Program-made: the position numbers and the translations under genes | From: Hymenobacter tibetensis | GTDB taxonomy: Bacteria > Bacteroidota > Bacteroidia > Cytophagales > Hymenobacteraceae | DNA length: 64,000 bases | Direction: 5' to 3' | NCBI RefSeq assembly: GCF_022827545.1 | Contig: NZ_CP094670.1 | Span: forward strand, 62,001-126,000 | Notes under the pieces: generated by a model | Seen by the model: only the letters and a program-made list of their open reading frames with translations | Told to the model about the DNA's origin: nothing | The model's database searches: none | Shown: positions 7,863 through 16,728 of the stretch, piece after piece | How positions within the stretch are numbered: position 1 is the stretch's first letter | Layout of the letters: every line of letters begins with the position of its first letter

Positions 7863-9071
7863 CTACATGGTCACTTGTAGGGGCGAGGCCAGGCGTTGGG
7901 TGAAGTTGGCGAGGTAAGCGTCCCAGGCGGCAGCGGAAGCGAATTGCCCGCTTTTCTGCCAACCAAACCCCGAGTAGAACACTACCACATTTTGAGTAGG
8001 CTTGGTAACTATCCACAACTGGCTCTGGTCTTTTTCGGTGGTGCGGTGGTCTTGGTAATCAGTGATGTAGCGCGGTTCAGCCACCACAGCGGTGCCCAGA
8101 TACGAGTCGTCAATCTTCTCCCAATACCGAAACCACCCGGCTTTGCGGTCGGCTTGCACCTCGCCTTTCTGCTCGTGCAGCGTCAGGCCGATGGTGCAGT
8201 TGGGTAGGGGCGTATCGGCTGACATGTGTTGCTCGAAGCGCGTCAGGTTGGAGCCGAGGTCCAGGGAAATGCGCTTAGTTTCGGTGATGGTGCGGCCACC
8301 CGCTTGCCAGGGGGCATACGTTAGCTCGAACACCGTGCGGATAGGCCCCGCAGCTAGGATTTTGTAGCTGGTGAAATTTCGGGAAGTGTACAGCTTCTTG
8401 TCAATCAGTACGCCCGTGCCACCCACGCCGCGGCTGCCGCCCACGTGGTAGGGGTCGTAGCCTTCGCCTATGTCGGTGTGGTAGGCGAACGGTTTTTCAT
8501 TAACGTGGCGGCCGTACCACTTGTTGATGATGGGGTAGGGCACCCGCTTCAGCCAGCAGTCCATGCCGCTGGTAAGCGTGCCGCTTGGGTCTTTCTTGTC
8601 GGCCATTTGTTCGGCTACTGGGCCGTATGTACGGAATGCTACCCGGTCATTTTCCCAGGCAAAATCGTCGGTGCGCTCCGGCACGAAGCGAGCAAACGTG
8701 GTGCGTTCTGGGGCGGCGGCAGCGGGTTGGCCGGCCTCTACTGTGAATTTCTTCTGGCCCTTGGCGGGCATATCGGTCTGAAACAACAGTTCGTCGGGCT
8801 GGCCGTCGGCATCAAGGTCCAACACCTGACTTACCAGCGGCTGCTTGGTGGCGGCGTCGCGCACTTGCAGGGTGGTGGCACCCAGCTGACGAACTGCGGC
8901 CGGCAGCTTCGCCCAAGGCAAGCTGATGGTTTCGGCGGGCCGGGCGAAATTCAGCTTGTTGCGTACCGTAACGGTCAGCGCAGGCTTGGCTGGAACCTGC
9001 GGCGGCGAAAACGCTCCGAATAGCGTTGCGAAGGAAACAGGACCGAGAAACGAAAACAGAGAGACAACCAT
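7863..9071 (-). CDS. DUF4861 domain protein, pectin-PUL associated
   Basis: This 402-residue exported protein has a hydrophobic N-terminus (residues 1-22) acting as signal peptide. It shows the DUF4861 pattern: 'N-x-L-x-x-x-R-x-x-E-T-I-x-L' near 38-50, 'D-x-D-A-D-G-x-P-D-E-L-L-F-Q' near 85-98, then a long beta-sandwich with 'W-Y-G-R-H' and 'G-E-G-Y-D' stretches. The family recurs beside rhamnogalacturonan lyases and GH105 enzymes in Bacteroidota, but I know no settled activity. The gene is 99 bp downstream of DUF2264 on the same strand, so the two are probably co-transcribed and act together on pectin fragments in the periplasm. Confidence 0.85.
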   Translation of the reverse strand: MVVSLFSFLGPVSFATLFGAFSPPQVPAKPALTVTVRNKLNFARPAETISLPWAKLPAAVRQLGATTLQVRDAATKQPLVSQVLDLDADGQPDELLFQTDMPAKGQKKFTVEAGQPAAAAPERTTFARFVPERTDDFAWENDRVAFRTYGPVAEQMADKKDPSGTLTSGMDCWLKRVPYPIINKWYGRHVNEKPFAYHTDIGEGYDPYHVGGSRGVGGTGVLIDKKLYTSRNFTSYKILAAGPIRTVFELTYAPWQAGGRTITETKRISLDLGSNLTRFEQHMSADTPLPNCTIGLTLHEQKGEVQADRKAGWFRYWEKIDDSYLGTAVVAEPRYITDYQDHRTTEKDQSQLWIVTKPTQNVVVFYSGFGWQKSGQFASAAAWDAYLANFTQRLASPLQVTM

Positions 9072-9170
9072 AACGTGAAGAGAATAAGGGCAGCAGCAAC
9101 TACCAGCAAGTAAGCCCTAGCCGAACAAAAGTCCGCCCAATAGCCTGTTCGCAGCTAAACGAGCATGATC

Positions 9171-10421
9171 TTACAAGGCATGGTCGGTCTTGACATCTTG
9201 GCCCGACCAGATTTTCTTAGCGGTCCAGTCTTGGGCGGGGCTGGCCCAGAAGGCATCCGTGGCCGGCAAACCCAGTGGCAAGAACGCAGTGGAACACAAG
9301 TACAGGCTGCCCGTGGAAATGTAGCCCTCCCCGATGCCCGGCTGGTGCCCACACAACCCAATTTGCAGCCAGCCCTTGCTGTCGAAAGTGCCTTTGGGCT
9401 CCATGGTGCGCCGAATAACGGCGGTGAGGGCGCTTCGTGCTTGTCCGGCCGGTAGCTCCGGCGGCAGTTGCTGCTGCAACACTACCTGCGCCAAGTGCTG
9501 AAACGCTCCGCACCGATACGCCAACGACCGGCCAAACGCGGCAAATGACCCATCGGGGCCAATCAGGCGCTCCTGCACCAGAGCGTAGCGTTGAGCGCGG
9601 GCGCGCAGTCTTTCCAGCAACTCCTTGTTTTCCTTGCCCGCCGCTACCAAGGTGCCCACCACATCCAGCAGCATAGGTTGAATAACGTAGCTGTTGTAAT
9701 AGTCCCAATGGAAGTCGGGCCCGTCGCCGTAGGTGCCGTCGCCCTTGTACCAGGTCAGGTGCTCCTTGATGGCGTAGTCCATGCGCATCAGGTCGCCGCT
9801 GCCAGTGAACTTCAGCAAGGCCGCTTCAATGATACCACTGAACAACAGCCAGTTGCTGTACACCGGCTTGATAACGCGGCTGCTTTGCAGGGCCGCAACC
9901 AACTGCTGCTGCGTGGCTTGGGGCAGCTTCTCCCAAAGCTGCGTGGGGGCCCGCAACAGAGCGTGCGCCAGAAAAGCCGCGTCAACCACTGGCTGTCCGC
10001 CTTGGGTGAAGTTCAGAAAATCCGGCGACTGAGGGTCTACGCCGCGGCTGATGGCCTGCCGGGCCCAGTCGGCGTAGCGTTGTTGCCGCTCTTTTTCGGC
10101 GGCGGGTACGTCCTGGAGTTCCAGCCACGGGGCCACGCCGGCCAACGTGCGGCCCAGCGCCTCCAAATACGTAACCTTGCGGCGGCCTTGTTCCTGGCCG
10201 GGCGCGGCTTCCACCGGCATCATGGCTTTAAGCTGGCCTTGCGCTGCTGCCTTCAACACGGGCTCTGCAATCTTGAGTAGCGTCGTGAGCCAATAGTCCC
10301 GGTCGGAGCCTTTGGCGGGGGAGGTGGCCGGAGCCGCGCCGCTTGCCCAGGAGGTGGGCAAGGGTAACGCCAGCACTGAAAGTCCGGCAGTGGCTCGCGC
10401 AACAAAGGAGCGTCTTTTCAT
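9171..10421 (-). CDS. DUF2264 domain protein, Tat-type signal
   Basis: This 416-residue protein begins with 'M-K-R-R-S-F-V-A-R' followed by a hydrophobic stretch ending near A27, which resembles a twin-arginine or Sec signal. I use the ATG at 10421 because the 50 upstream codons look random. The body is helix-rich with repeated W/Y-rich stretches ('D-F-H-W-D-Y-Y-N-S-Y-V'), consistent with the (alpha/alpha) barrel predicted for DUF2264. The family is frequent in pectin and rhamnogalacturonan loci and has been compared with unsaturated-uronate hydrolases, but its reaction is not established. It is the first gene of the leftward arm, divergent from susC. Confidence 0.85.
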   Translation of the reverse strand: MKRRSFVARATAGLSVLALPLPTSWASGAAPATSPAKGSDRDYWLTTLLKIAEPVLKAAAQGQLKAMMPVEAAPGQEQGRRKVTYLEALGRTLAGVAPWLELQDVPAAEKERQQRYADWARQAISRGVDPQSPDFLNFTQGGQPVVDAAFLAHALLRAPTQLWEKLPQATQQQLVAALQSSRVIKPVYSNWLLFSGIIEAALLKFTGSGDLMRMDYAIKEHLTWYKGDGTYGDGPDFHWDYYNSYVIQPMLLDVVGTLVAAGKENKELLERLRARAQRYALVQERLIGPDGSFAAFGRSLAYRCGAFQHLAQVVLQQQLPPELPAGQARSALTAVIRRTMEPKGTFDSKGWLQIGLCGHQPGIGEGYISTGSLYLCSTAFLPLGLPATDAFWASPAQDWTAKKIWSGQDVKTDHAL

Positions 10422-11399
10422 AGCGTACAGATGGCTGGGGTTGCTTCCACTTGACAGCTTCCCGCTTGGCTTGCCCGAAAGGTACCGGTGGACCGGGCAG
10501 CGCTTACGGGCGTGGCGGGTGCCCCGTTGGCCGTAGCCTCTGCAACAGACCACGAGGCACCAGCAAACCAAAGAGAAAAACGAGAGCTATGCAATGTGGA
10601 AGGGAGTGGGAAAGCAGAAGGTAGGCAGCGGAAGATAACTCCAACGGTGAATTGCTGCCGGACAGAGCGTTTGGCGGGCTTGCCAAGCAGCCACAATAGT
10701 AGGGGCTGTTCGATAGAAAGTAGGGGTGCATTTTAGGAAAGTATGGGGTGCCTATTCGTCGGATGCTAACCCGACGCCATCCTGCTTGCTGTTATGCGAG
10801 AAATTTTCTAGCCCCATATGAATCGGGTGGGCGACCACCCCACTGGCACCACCATGCCTAGCCTGCCCATGCTGTTTCTCTTCAACGGATGAACTAAGAG
10901 TTTTTACCCTCCGCCGTTGAGCTAGTAGGAGGGAGGAGTTACTGGGTGAAAACGGGGTGAGTAAGTGGTACCACACCACGTTGTGCCAGCGCGCAGCACC
11001 TTGCTGAACTCGTTGCGTGATGAACTCCTGCGTCTGGCCTCCGATTGAGTAGGAAACAGTGCCTTTGTGCGGTAGTGGTAGTGTTTTTCAGGTGCCACTG
11101 GTCGGTGTATGCGGCTCGTATGCCTGTGATTTACAAGAAAATATGCTAATGGTGGTACTTCCGAAGCTTGCGCTAGCAGCACCGTAGCGCCGTGGGCTGG
11201 GTGAAGAATAATGAGGGGTATTTTGTCTGGGCTATCAAGGAAAAAGGGCGGTTTGTTGGAGCGGTAGCAGAATTTACCCCCCTCTTTTGGCGAAAACTCC
11301 CCCGCCCGTGGCCCGTGGGAAGACCTACTTTCGACGTATCGTTTTGTTCCCATTTTTCCCACCTCTTTCCGACCCAACCGGAAATAAGCTTCCACATGT
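10422..11399. other. Large divergent regulatory region of the pectin PUL
   Basis: This 978 bp region separates the leftward (DUF2264) and rightward (SusC) arms and has no convincing gene. Several open frames here are shadows, including a 274-codon reverse frame that runs into susC. It is the place to look for binding sites of the PUL regulator, which is not encoded immediately next door. A TACTTTCG element at 11326-11333 could be the -7 box of the susC promoter. Confidence 0.5.
11326..11333 (+). promoter_or_regulatory. Candidate -7 element for susC
   Basis: TACTTTCG matches the Bacteroidota -7 consensus TAnnTTTG at 5 of 6 fixed positions, 66 bp before the susC ATG. I found no well-spaced -33 element, so support is weak. 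Confidence 0.25.
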
Positions 11400-14300
11400 A
11401 TGAGGCTACAATCTTTACTTTTCTGCGGAACGCTGGTACCCTTGCAAGTTGTGCTTGCGGCCCCCGTTCCGGGCAGTTCAGTTACTGCCCCACTCCCTTC
11501 CTCCACCGTTGCCGATGTCACCATCAGTGGGCAGGTAACCGACGACAAAGGCGAAGGAATGCCCGGTGCTACCGTGGTCCTGAAAGGCACTACTATTGGG
11601 ACCGGTACCGATGCCCAAGGCCGCTTTACGCTGGTGGTGCCCGAGAGCAACGCTAGCGGTACGCTGGTTGTATCGTCGGTGGGCTTCCTGCCCCAGGAAA
11701 TAGCCATTGCCGGACGCACTTCGTTCAAGGTCCAGCTCCGAACCAACGCCCAGGCGCTGAGCGAAGTGGTGGTGGTCGGCTACGGCACCCAGAAGCGGGA
11801 AGACGTAACGGGCTCCGTCGCCTCGGTACCGACGGACCGCTTAGAGAAGATTCCGGTTTCCAACGTGGCGCAAGCGTTGCAAGGCGCTGTGGCGGGCGTG
11901 ACTATCACGGCGCCCTCGAGCGTGCCGGGCAGCCAGCCCAACATTCAGATTCGGGGGGTGCGCTCCATTACGGCCGGCACCAACCCCTACTTGGTGGTGG
12001 ACGGCGTGCCGTTTCCGGGCAACCTCAACGACATCAACCCCAACGACATTGCCTCCATTGAGATTCTGAAAGATGCCTCCTCGACGGCTATCTACGGAAC
12101 GCGGGGCTCCAACGGGGTAATTCTGGTGAGCACCAAGCGCGGCAAATCGGGCAAGCCCCAGATTCGCTACAACGGCTACGGCGGACCCGAGTACATGGTC
12201 AACAACCTCCACCCGCTGGATGGGCCGGCGTTTTCTGAAAAGTGGCAGGAGTTTACCCGGCAGCGCGGCATCAACCTGACGCCGGTGCCCAACATTGGGG
12301 AGGTAGAAAACTACAATGCCGGCCGCACCACCGATTGGATGGACCTGATTCAGCAGCAAGGCTCTATCCAAGACCACAACGCATCCATTTCGGGTGGTAC
12401 CGAAGACGTGAAGTACTTTGTATCGGGCGACTATTTCAAGCAGAAGGGCATCATCAAGGGCTACCAGTTTCAGCGCATCAGCTTGCGCTCGAATATTGAT
12501 GCCACGCTAACGCCCTGGCTGCGCATCGGTACTTCCTCGTTCTACTCCACGTCCAACGACGATGGCGGCCGCGCCGACCTGAGTCTGGCGCAGGTGCTGA
12601 GCCCGTATGCCACGCCCTTCAACCCCGATGGTACCTACACTATTTTCCCGCAGCCGCCCGAGCAGCTGGTTAAAAACGCCCTGCTCGGCCTGACCACGCA
12701 GCGCGAGGACCGCGTCAACCAGCTTACCGGCACCGGCTACGCCGAGGTGGAACCCACCTTTGTGGAAGGATTGAAGTACCGGGTGAATGCCACGTACTCG
12801 TACCGGCCCGGCCGCTTCGCCAACTATACGGGCCGGCCGTTCGGGGACCTGCGCGGCACCGCCCAGCTCATCAACGACGAGCGCCAGAACTACACGGTGG
12901 AAAACCTGCTGTTCTACAACAAGACCATCGGCAAGCACCACTTCGACCTAACCGCTCTGTATAGCGCGCAGCAAAACCGCTATTTCACAACCAGCGAAAC
13001 GGCCACCGGCTTCATCAACGACCGGATTGGCTTCAACAGCATCGGCTCGGGGGCCAACGCGCCCACCATCAGCTCGTTTAGCGAAGAGCGGACGCTGGTA
13101 TCGCAGATGGGCCGCCTCAACTACAACTACGATAGCCGCTACCTGCTTACGGTAACGGCCCGGCGCGACGGCTCGTCGGTGTTCGGGGCCGATGCCAGCA
13201 AGTACGCCACGTTCCCTTCGTTAGCCTTGGGCTGGAACGTAGCCAACGAGGCATTCCTGAAAGACCAGGAGACGGTGAACACACTGAAACTGCGCTTTTC
13301 GTATGGCACGACGGGCAATGAAGGCATCAACCCGTATCAGACCATCACGGGCAACGCGCTGCTGCAATATGCGTACGGCGGGGTGTCGGCTACGGGCCTG
13401 CGTGCCGACCGCATCGGTAACTCGCAGCTGAAATGGGAGCAAACCACCAGCGTCAACTACGCCGTGGACTTTGGACTCCTGAAAAACCGCATTACGGGTA
13501 CCGTGGAGTACTATAATGCCAAAACCGAAGACCTGCTGCTCAACCGCCAGATTCCGATTGTTTCGGGCTACAACACCATCCTCGACAACGTGGGTTCGGT
13601 GCGTAACCGAGGGATAGAAATGAGTTTGACGACGGCCAACGTGCAGACTCCCGATTTCACCTGGGAAACGACCCTGAACGTTTCGGGCAACCGCAACCGG
13701 CTGCTAAGCCTGGGCTACACCGACGCCGACGACATCGGCAACCGCCTCTTCATTGGCCGATCGTTGGGGGCTGTGTACGATTACGTGAAAACGGGCGTGT
13801 GGCAGCAGGGTGAAGACCCCGCCGGCAAAGATGCCGGCGCCAAACCCGGCGACCTGAAGTTTGAAGACCTCAACGGCGACGGCCAAATCACCAGCCTCGA
13901 CCGCAAGTACCTCGGCACGACGCTGCCCAAATGGCAAGGCGGTATCACCAACACCTTCACCTACAAAGGATTCAGTTTGCGGGTGTTCATCCGGACGGTG
14001 CAGGGCGTGCTCAAAAACAACAACAACCTGAACTTCTTGGACTTAGGTGGCCGCCTGAACATTCCGGAGGAGGTAGGCTACTGGACGCCCGCAAACCAGA
14101 GCCAAGACCGGCCTGGCCTGAGCTACATCAACCCCCGCGGCTACGGCTTCCCCACCAACGGCAGCTTCACGCGCCTTCAGGACGTAACGCTCAACTATGC
14201 ATTCCCGGCCCCATTGGTTGAGAAACTTAAGCTCGGCGCGCTGTCGGTGTACGTGAGCGGGCGCAACCTCTATACCTGGACCGATTGGGTGGGCTGGGAC

Positions 14301-14480
14301 CCAGAGCAGACCTACACCCTCGGCAACGGCACCGGCAACATCGACAACCCGGTCAGCCTGCTTACCTCGTCCACCAATTTCAGCCCGACTACCAGCGTCA
14401 ACAGCGGCACCGCGGGTTCCAACCCCAACTTCCCCACTGTGCGCACGTTCGTGGTCGGCCTCAACATTGGCTTGCGCTAA
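11400..14480 (+). CDS. SusC/RagA-family TonB-linked outer membrane transporter (pectin PUL)
   Basis: This 1026-residue outer membrane beta-barrel imports oligosaccharides with TonB energy. In order it has a signal peptide (1-20), a carboxypeptidase-regulatory-like domain ('I-S-G-Q-V-T-D-D-K-G' near 41 onward), the SusC signature 'S-E-V-V-V-V-G-Y-G-T-Q-K-R' near 121-133, a plug domain ('I-x-I-R-G-V-R-S-I' and 'V-V-D-G-V-P'), and a barrel ending 'V-V-G-L-N-I-G-L-R' with the terminal aromatic position replaced by R. There is no STN domain, so it does not look like a sigma transducer. The partner SusD follows 31 bp later. Substrate is inferred from the neighbours: galacturonan or rhamnogalacturonan oligosaccharides. 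Confidence 0.97.
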   Translation: MRLQSLLFCGTLVPLQVVLAAPVPGSSVTAPLPSSTVADVTISGQVTDDKGEGMPGATVVLKGTTIGTGTDAQGRFTLVVPESNASGTLVVSSVGFLPQEIAIAGRTSFKVQLRTNAQALSEVVVVGYGTQKREDVTGSVASVPTDRLEKIPVSNVAQALQGAVAGVTITAPSSVPGSQPNIQIRGVRSITAGTNPYLVVDGVPFPGNLNDINPNDIASIEILKDASSTAIYGTRGSNGVILVSTKRGKSGKPQIRYNGYGGPEYMVNNLHPLDGPAFSEKWQEFTRQRGINLTPVPNIGEVENYNAGRTTDWMDLIQQQGSIQDHNASISGGTEDVKYFVSGDYFKQKGIIKGYQFQRISLRSNIDATLTPWLRIGTSSFYSTSNDDGGRADLSLAQVLSPYATPFNPDGTYTIFPQPPEQLVKNALLGLTTQREDRVNQLTGTGYAEVEPTFVEGLKYRVNATYSYRPGRFANYTGRPFGDLRGTAQLINDERQNYTVENLLFYNKTIGKHHFDLTALYSAQQNRYFTTSETATGFINDRIGFNSIGSGANAPTISSFSEERTLVSQMGRLNYNYDSRYLLTVTARRDGSSVFGADASKYATFPSLALGWNVANEAFLKDQETVNTLKLRFSYGTTGNEGINPYQTITGNALLQYAYGGVSATGLRADRIGNSQLKWEQTTSVNYAVDFGLLKNRITGTVEYYNAKTEDLLLNRQIPIVSGYNTILDNVGSVRNRGIEMSLTTANVQTPDFTWETTLNVSGNRNRLLSLGYTDADDIGNRLFIGRSLGAVYDYVKTGVWQQGEDPAGKDAGAKPGDLKFEDLNGDGQITSLDRKYLGTTLPKWQGGITNTFTYKGFSLRVFIRTVQGVLKNNNNLNFLDLGGRLNIPEEVGYWTPANQSQDRPGLSYINPRGYGFPTNGSFTRLQDVTLNYAFPAPLVEKLKLGALSVYVSGRNLYTWTDWVGWDPEQTYTLGNGTGNIDNPVSLLTSSTNFSPTTSVNSGTAGSNPNFPTVRTFVVGLNIGLR

Positions 14481-14511
14481 CCCTCCCACCCCGATTTTAT
14501 CACTTCAACAT

Positions 14512-16089
14512 ATGAAACGTTTTGCGTTAGCATGTACGGCTTTGCTGGTCACGTCCCAGTTGATAAGCTCTTGTAAAGATGATTACCTGGATGAAGCTCC
14601 GGCTTCGCTCTACACCCCGCAAGTGGTGCTTGTGGACTCGCTGGGCTTTGAAGCGGCCATGGCGGGTTTACAGTCGGTGGTGCGCGAGCAGTACACCCGT
14701 TCCGACGAGCAAGGCTTGCTTGGTATGATGCAGCTCGGCACCGACGTAGCCATTCCCGGTCAGGTGCAGGGCGCCGAAATACCCTATTACAACTACACGC
14801 TGCTCAACTCGCAAGACCAAGCCTCTGCTGTTATGTGGAGCTGGGCGTACCGCACCATCAACAACGCCAACCAGATTATCCAGGGCACGGCTACGGCGCC
14901 CGCTACGCTGCGGCAGGGATACAAAAACCGGATCAGCGCCGAGGCCCGCTTCTTCCGGGCCTATGCCTACGACTTCTTGGCCACGCTATGGGGCGACGTT
15001 CCGCTGATTGACGTTCCGGTTAGCTCGCCGCGCACCGACTTCACGCGGAGCCCCGTCGCCACGGTCAACGACTTCATTGCGGAAGACCTGAAAACGGCTA
15101 TTCCGAATTTGTTTCTGGCCAACAAGGCCGCGTCGGGGCGCATCACCCAAGCAGCGGCGCAGCAGCTTCTGGGGCAAGTGTACCTGCGTATGAACCAGCC
15201 CGCGCTGGCCGAAGCACAGCTGCAAGCCGTTATTTCGAGTGGGCTGTACCGGCTCGTTTCGGCCCGCTACGGCGTGCGTTCCATGCAGCCCGGCGACTAC
15301 TTCTCCGACATGTTTGTAATTGGCAACCAACGCCGTAGCCAAGGCAACACCGAGGTTATCTGGGGAATCGAGCAACAGTTGTTGGTGCCCGGCGGTACTA
15401 CCAACGCCCAGCAGCGGCGGATGTGGGTGCCCGCGTACTATAACATTAAAGGCATGGCGTTGGCCGACTCACTCGGGGGCCGCGGCCTGGGCCGGTTGCG
15501 CCTCAGCAACTGGGTGGACTATCGGCTGTATACCACCCCCGACATGCGCAACTCGAAGTACAACCTCAAGCGGCGCTTCTACTACAATGACCCCACCCAA
15601 ACGGCTACCTTCGGCCGGCGCGTGACGGGGTTGTCGGGCTCGGATACCATCTACAACATCACGCCCTACACTACCAAGTGGAACCAGTTCGACCCCGCCG
15701 ACACGTTTGGCTTCGGCACCATTAAGGACATTACCATGATGCGCCTGGGCGAAACGTACCTGTTGCTGGCGGAGGCGCAGTTCAAGCAAGGCAAGCTGGC
15801 CGAAGCGGCTGCTAGCGTCAATGCGCTCCGCACCCGCGCGCAAGCCCCTCAGGTAACGGCCAGCCAAATGACGCTCGACTTCATTCTTGATGAGCGGGCG
15901 CGTGAGCTGATTGGGGAAGAGCAACGCCGTATCACGCTGGTCCGCACCGGCACCCTGGTGGAGCGTACGTTGCGGTTGAACGGTGCATCCGTAACGGGAT
16001 TGACCACCAAAAATCTGCTGCTGCCTATCCCGCAAACGTCCATTGACTTGAATAGCGACGCTCCTCTAGGTCAAAACAACGGGTACTAA
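14512..16089 (+). CDS. SusD/RagB-family glycan-binding lipoprotein (pectin PUL)
   Basis: This 525-residue surface lipoprotein has a signal peptide with lipobox 'I-S-S-C' (Cys near 20) followed by K-D-D. It shows the SusD pattern: 'R-F-F-R-A-Y-A-Y-D-F-L-A-T-L-W-G-D-V-P-L', TPR-like helices, and a C-terminus with 'L-I-G-E-E-Q-R-R' and a final 'P-L-G-Q-N-N-G-Y'. It lids the adjacent SusC and binds the incoming oligosaccharide. The ATG at 14512 is used because it starts the lipoprotein signal. A hairpin terminator begins 5 bases after the stop codon. Confidence 0.97.
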   Translation: MKRFALACTALLVTSQLISSCKDDYLDEAPASLYTPQVVLVDSLGFEAAMAGLQSVVREQYTRSDEQGLLGMMQLGTDVAIPGQVQGAEIPYYNYTLLNSQDQASAVMWSWAYRTINNANQIIQGTATAPATLRQGYKNRISAEARFFRAYAYDFLATLWGDVPLIDVPVSSPRTDFTRSPVATVNDFIAEDLKTAIPNLFLANKAASGRITQAAAQQLLGQVYLRMNQPALAEAQLQAVISSGLYRLVSARYGVRSMQPGDYFSDMFVIGNQRRSQGNTEVIWGIEQQLLVPGGTTNAQQRRMWVPAYYNIKGMALADSLGGRGLGRLRLSNWVDYRLYTTPDMRNSKYNLKRRFYYNDPTQTATFGRRVTGLSGSDTIYNITPYTTKWNQFDPADTFGFGTIKDITMMRLGETYLLLAEAQFKQGKLAEAAASVNALRTRAQAPQVTASQMTLDFILDERARELIGEEQRRITLVRTGTLVERTLRLNGASVTGLTTKNLLLPIPQTSIDLNSDAPLGQNNGY

Positions 16090-16093
16090 TCTA

Positions 16094-16134
16094 ACATGCA
16101 GCAGGCTACTCGTTGGTAGCAGCCTGCTGCATGT
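16094..16134 (+). terminator. Hairpin just after susD
   Basis: Perfect 14 bp arms (16094-16107 and 16121-16134) flank a 13-base loop that can itself pair by five bases. It lies immediately behind the susD stop. There is no T-run, so it may be an mRNA 3' stabiliser that sets susCD levels above the downstream enzymes. Confidence 0.6.
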
Positions 16135-16287
16135 CTTAGCTTCGAGGCTGAAGCAAATCCTTCTAGCTCTGCTTGGGCTCTAAGTGAGGAGCCAGGTCCG
16201 AGGTCCGGCAAGCAACGGTACATTACTGGCAATAATCGCAGTGCGCTACGGCCGGCGTGCTGCCGGCCGTAGCGAAACGTGCTATCT

Positions 16288-16602
16288 GCAATAGGCAAGG
16301 TAGTTCCTCCCACCAACGCCCCGGTTATCCGGCGCGGCAGCTTCACCCTAAGCAAGCTCGCCGATACCTATTTCGACGTGAGCCAGTGAGGCAAAGGAGT
16401 GGCTTAACGGCCCCAACTTGGGCCGCTACTGGGAAATCGGCCCTCAGCAACCCCTGCACGTGCCGGCGGAGTGGCTGCAGAAAGGAGCCAACGAAGTAGT
16501 AGTGCTGGAAATGCTTGAGCCCCAGCAAGACAAGTTGGTGGGCGTGGAAAACCCATTCTGGAAGTAGTAAAAACCGACGGCGAAGTCCGCCGCACCAATT
16601 AA
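16288..16602 (+). pseudogene. Relic of a GH35 beta-galactosidase C-terminus
   Basis: Translation of three frames restores the C-terminal jelly roll of GH35 enzymes. One frame gives 'R-R-G-S-F-T-L', 'L-A-D-T-Y-F-D-V-S-Q', then TGA at 16387-16389 where the family has Trp, then 'G-K-G'. A frameshift near 16398 leads to 'W-L-N-G-P-N-L-G-R-Y-W-E-I-G-P-Q-Q', then 'V-P-A-E-W-L-Q-K-G-A-N-E-V-V-V-L-E', ending at TAG 16565-16567. A second single-base shift would restore 'I-L-E-V-V-K-T' up to TAA at 16600-16602. No catalytic domain remains. A galactan-trimming enzyme was therefore once encoded between susD and GH2. Confidence 0.8.
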
Positions 16603-16702
16603 ACTTGAAGATCCTACCCCGTTTTCTTCCGGAAGCGGGGCGCGTGTTCCTTCAACTGCTCATCTGGCACCCCTCTCTCGGAAGAGGTGTGTAGGGGCTA
16701 CT

Positions 16703-16710
16703 TACTTTCT
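16703..16710 (+). promoter_or_regulatory. Candidate -7 element for the GH2 gene
   Basis: TACTTTCT resembles TAnnTTTG at the first five fixed positions. It sits 19 bp before the ATG at 16729. If real, it supports that start over the in-frame codon at 16687 and gives the enzyme genes a separate transcript from susCD. Confidence 0.3.
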
Positions 16711-16728
16711 TACACCAAGTCGGACTCA

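Noticed and set aside
10922..11746. 274-codon reverse frame across the susC promoter and N-terminus
   Set aside because: It overlaps the clear SusC signal peptide and plug-proximal domain on the other strand and has no recognisable motif; GC-rich shadow frame.
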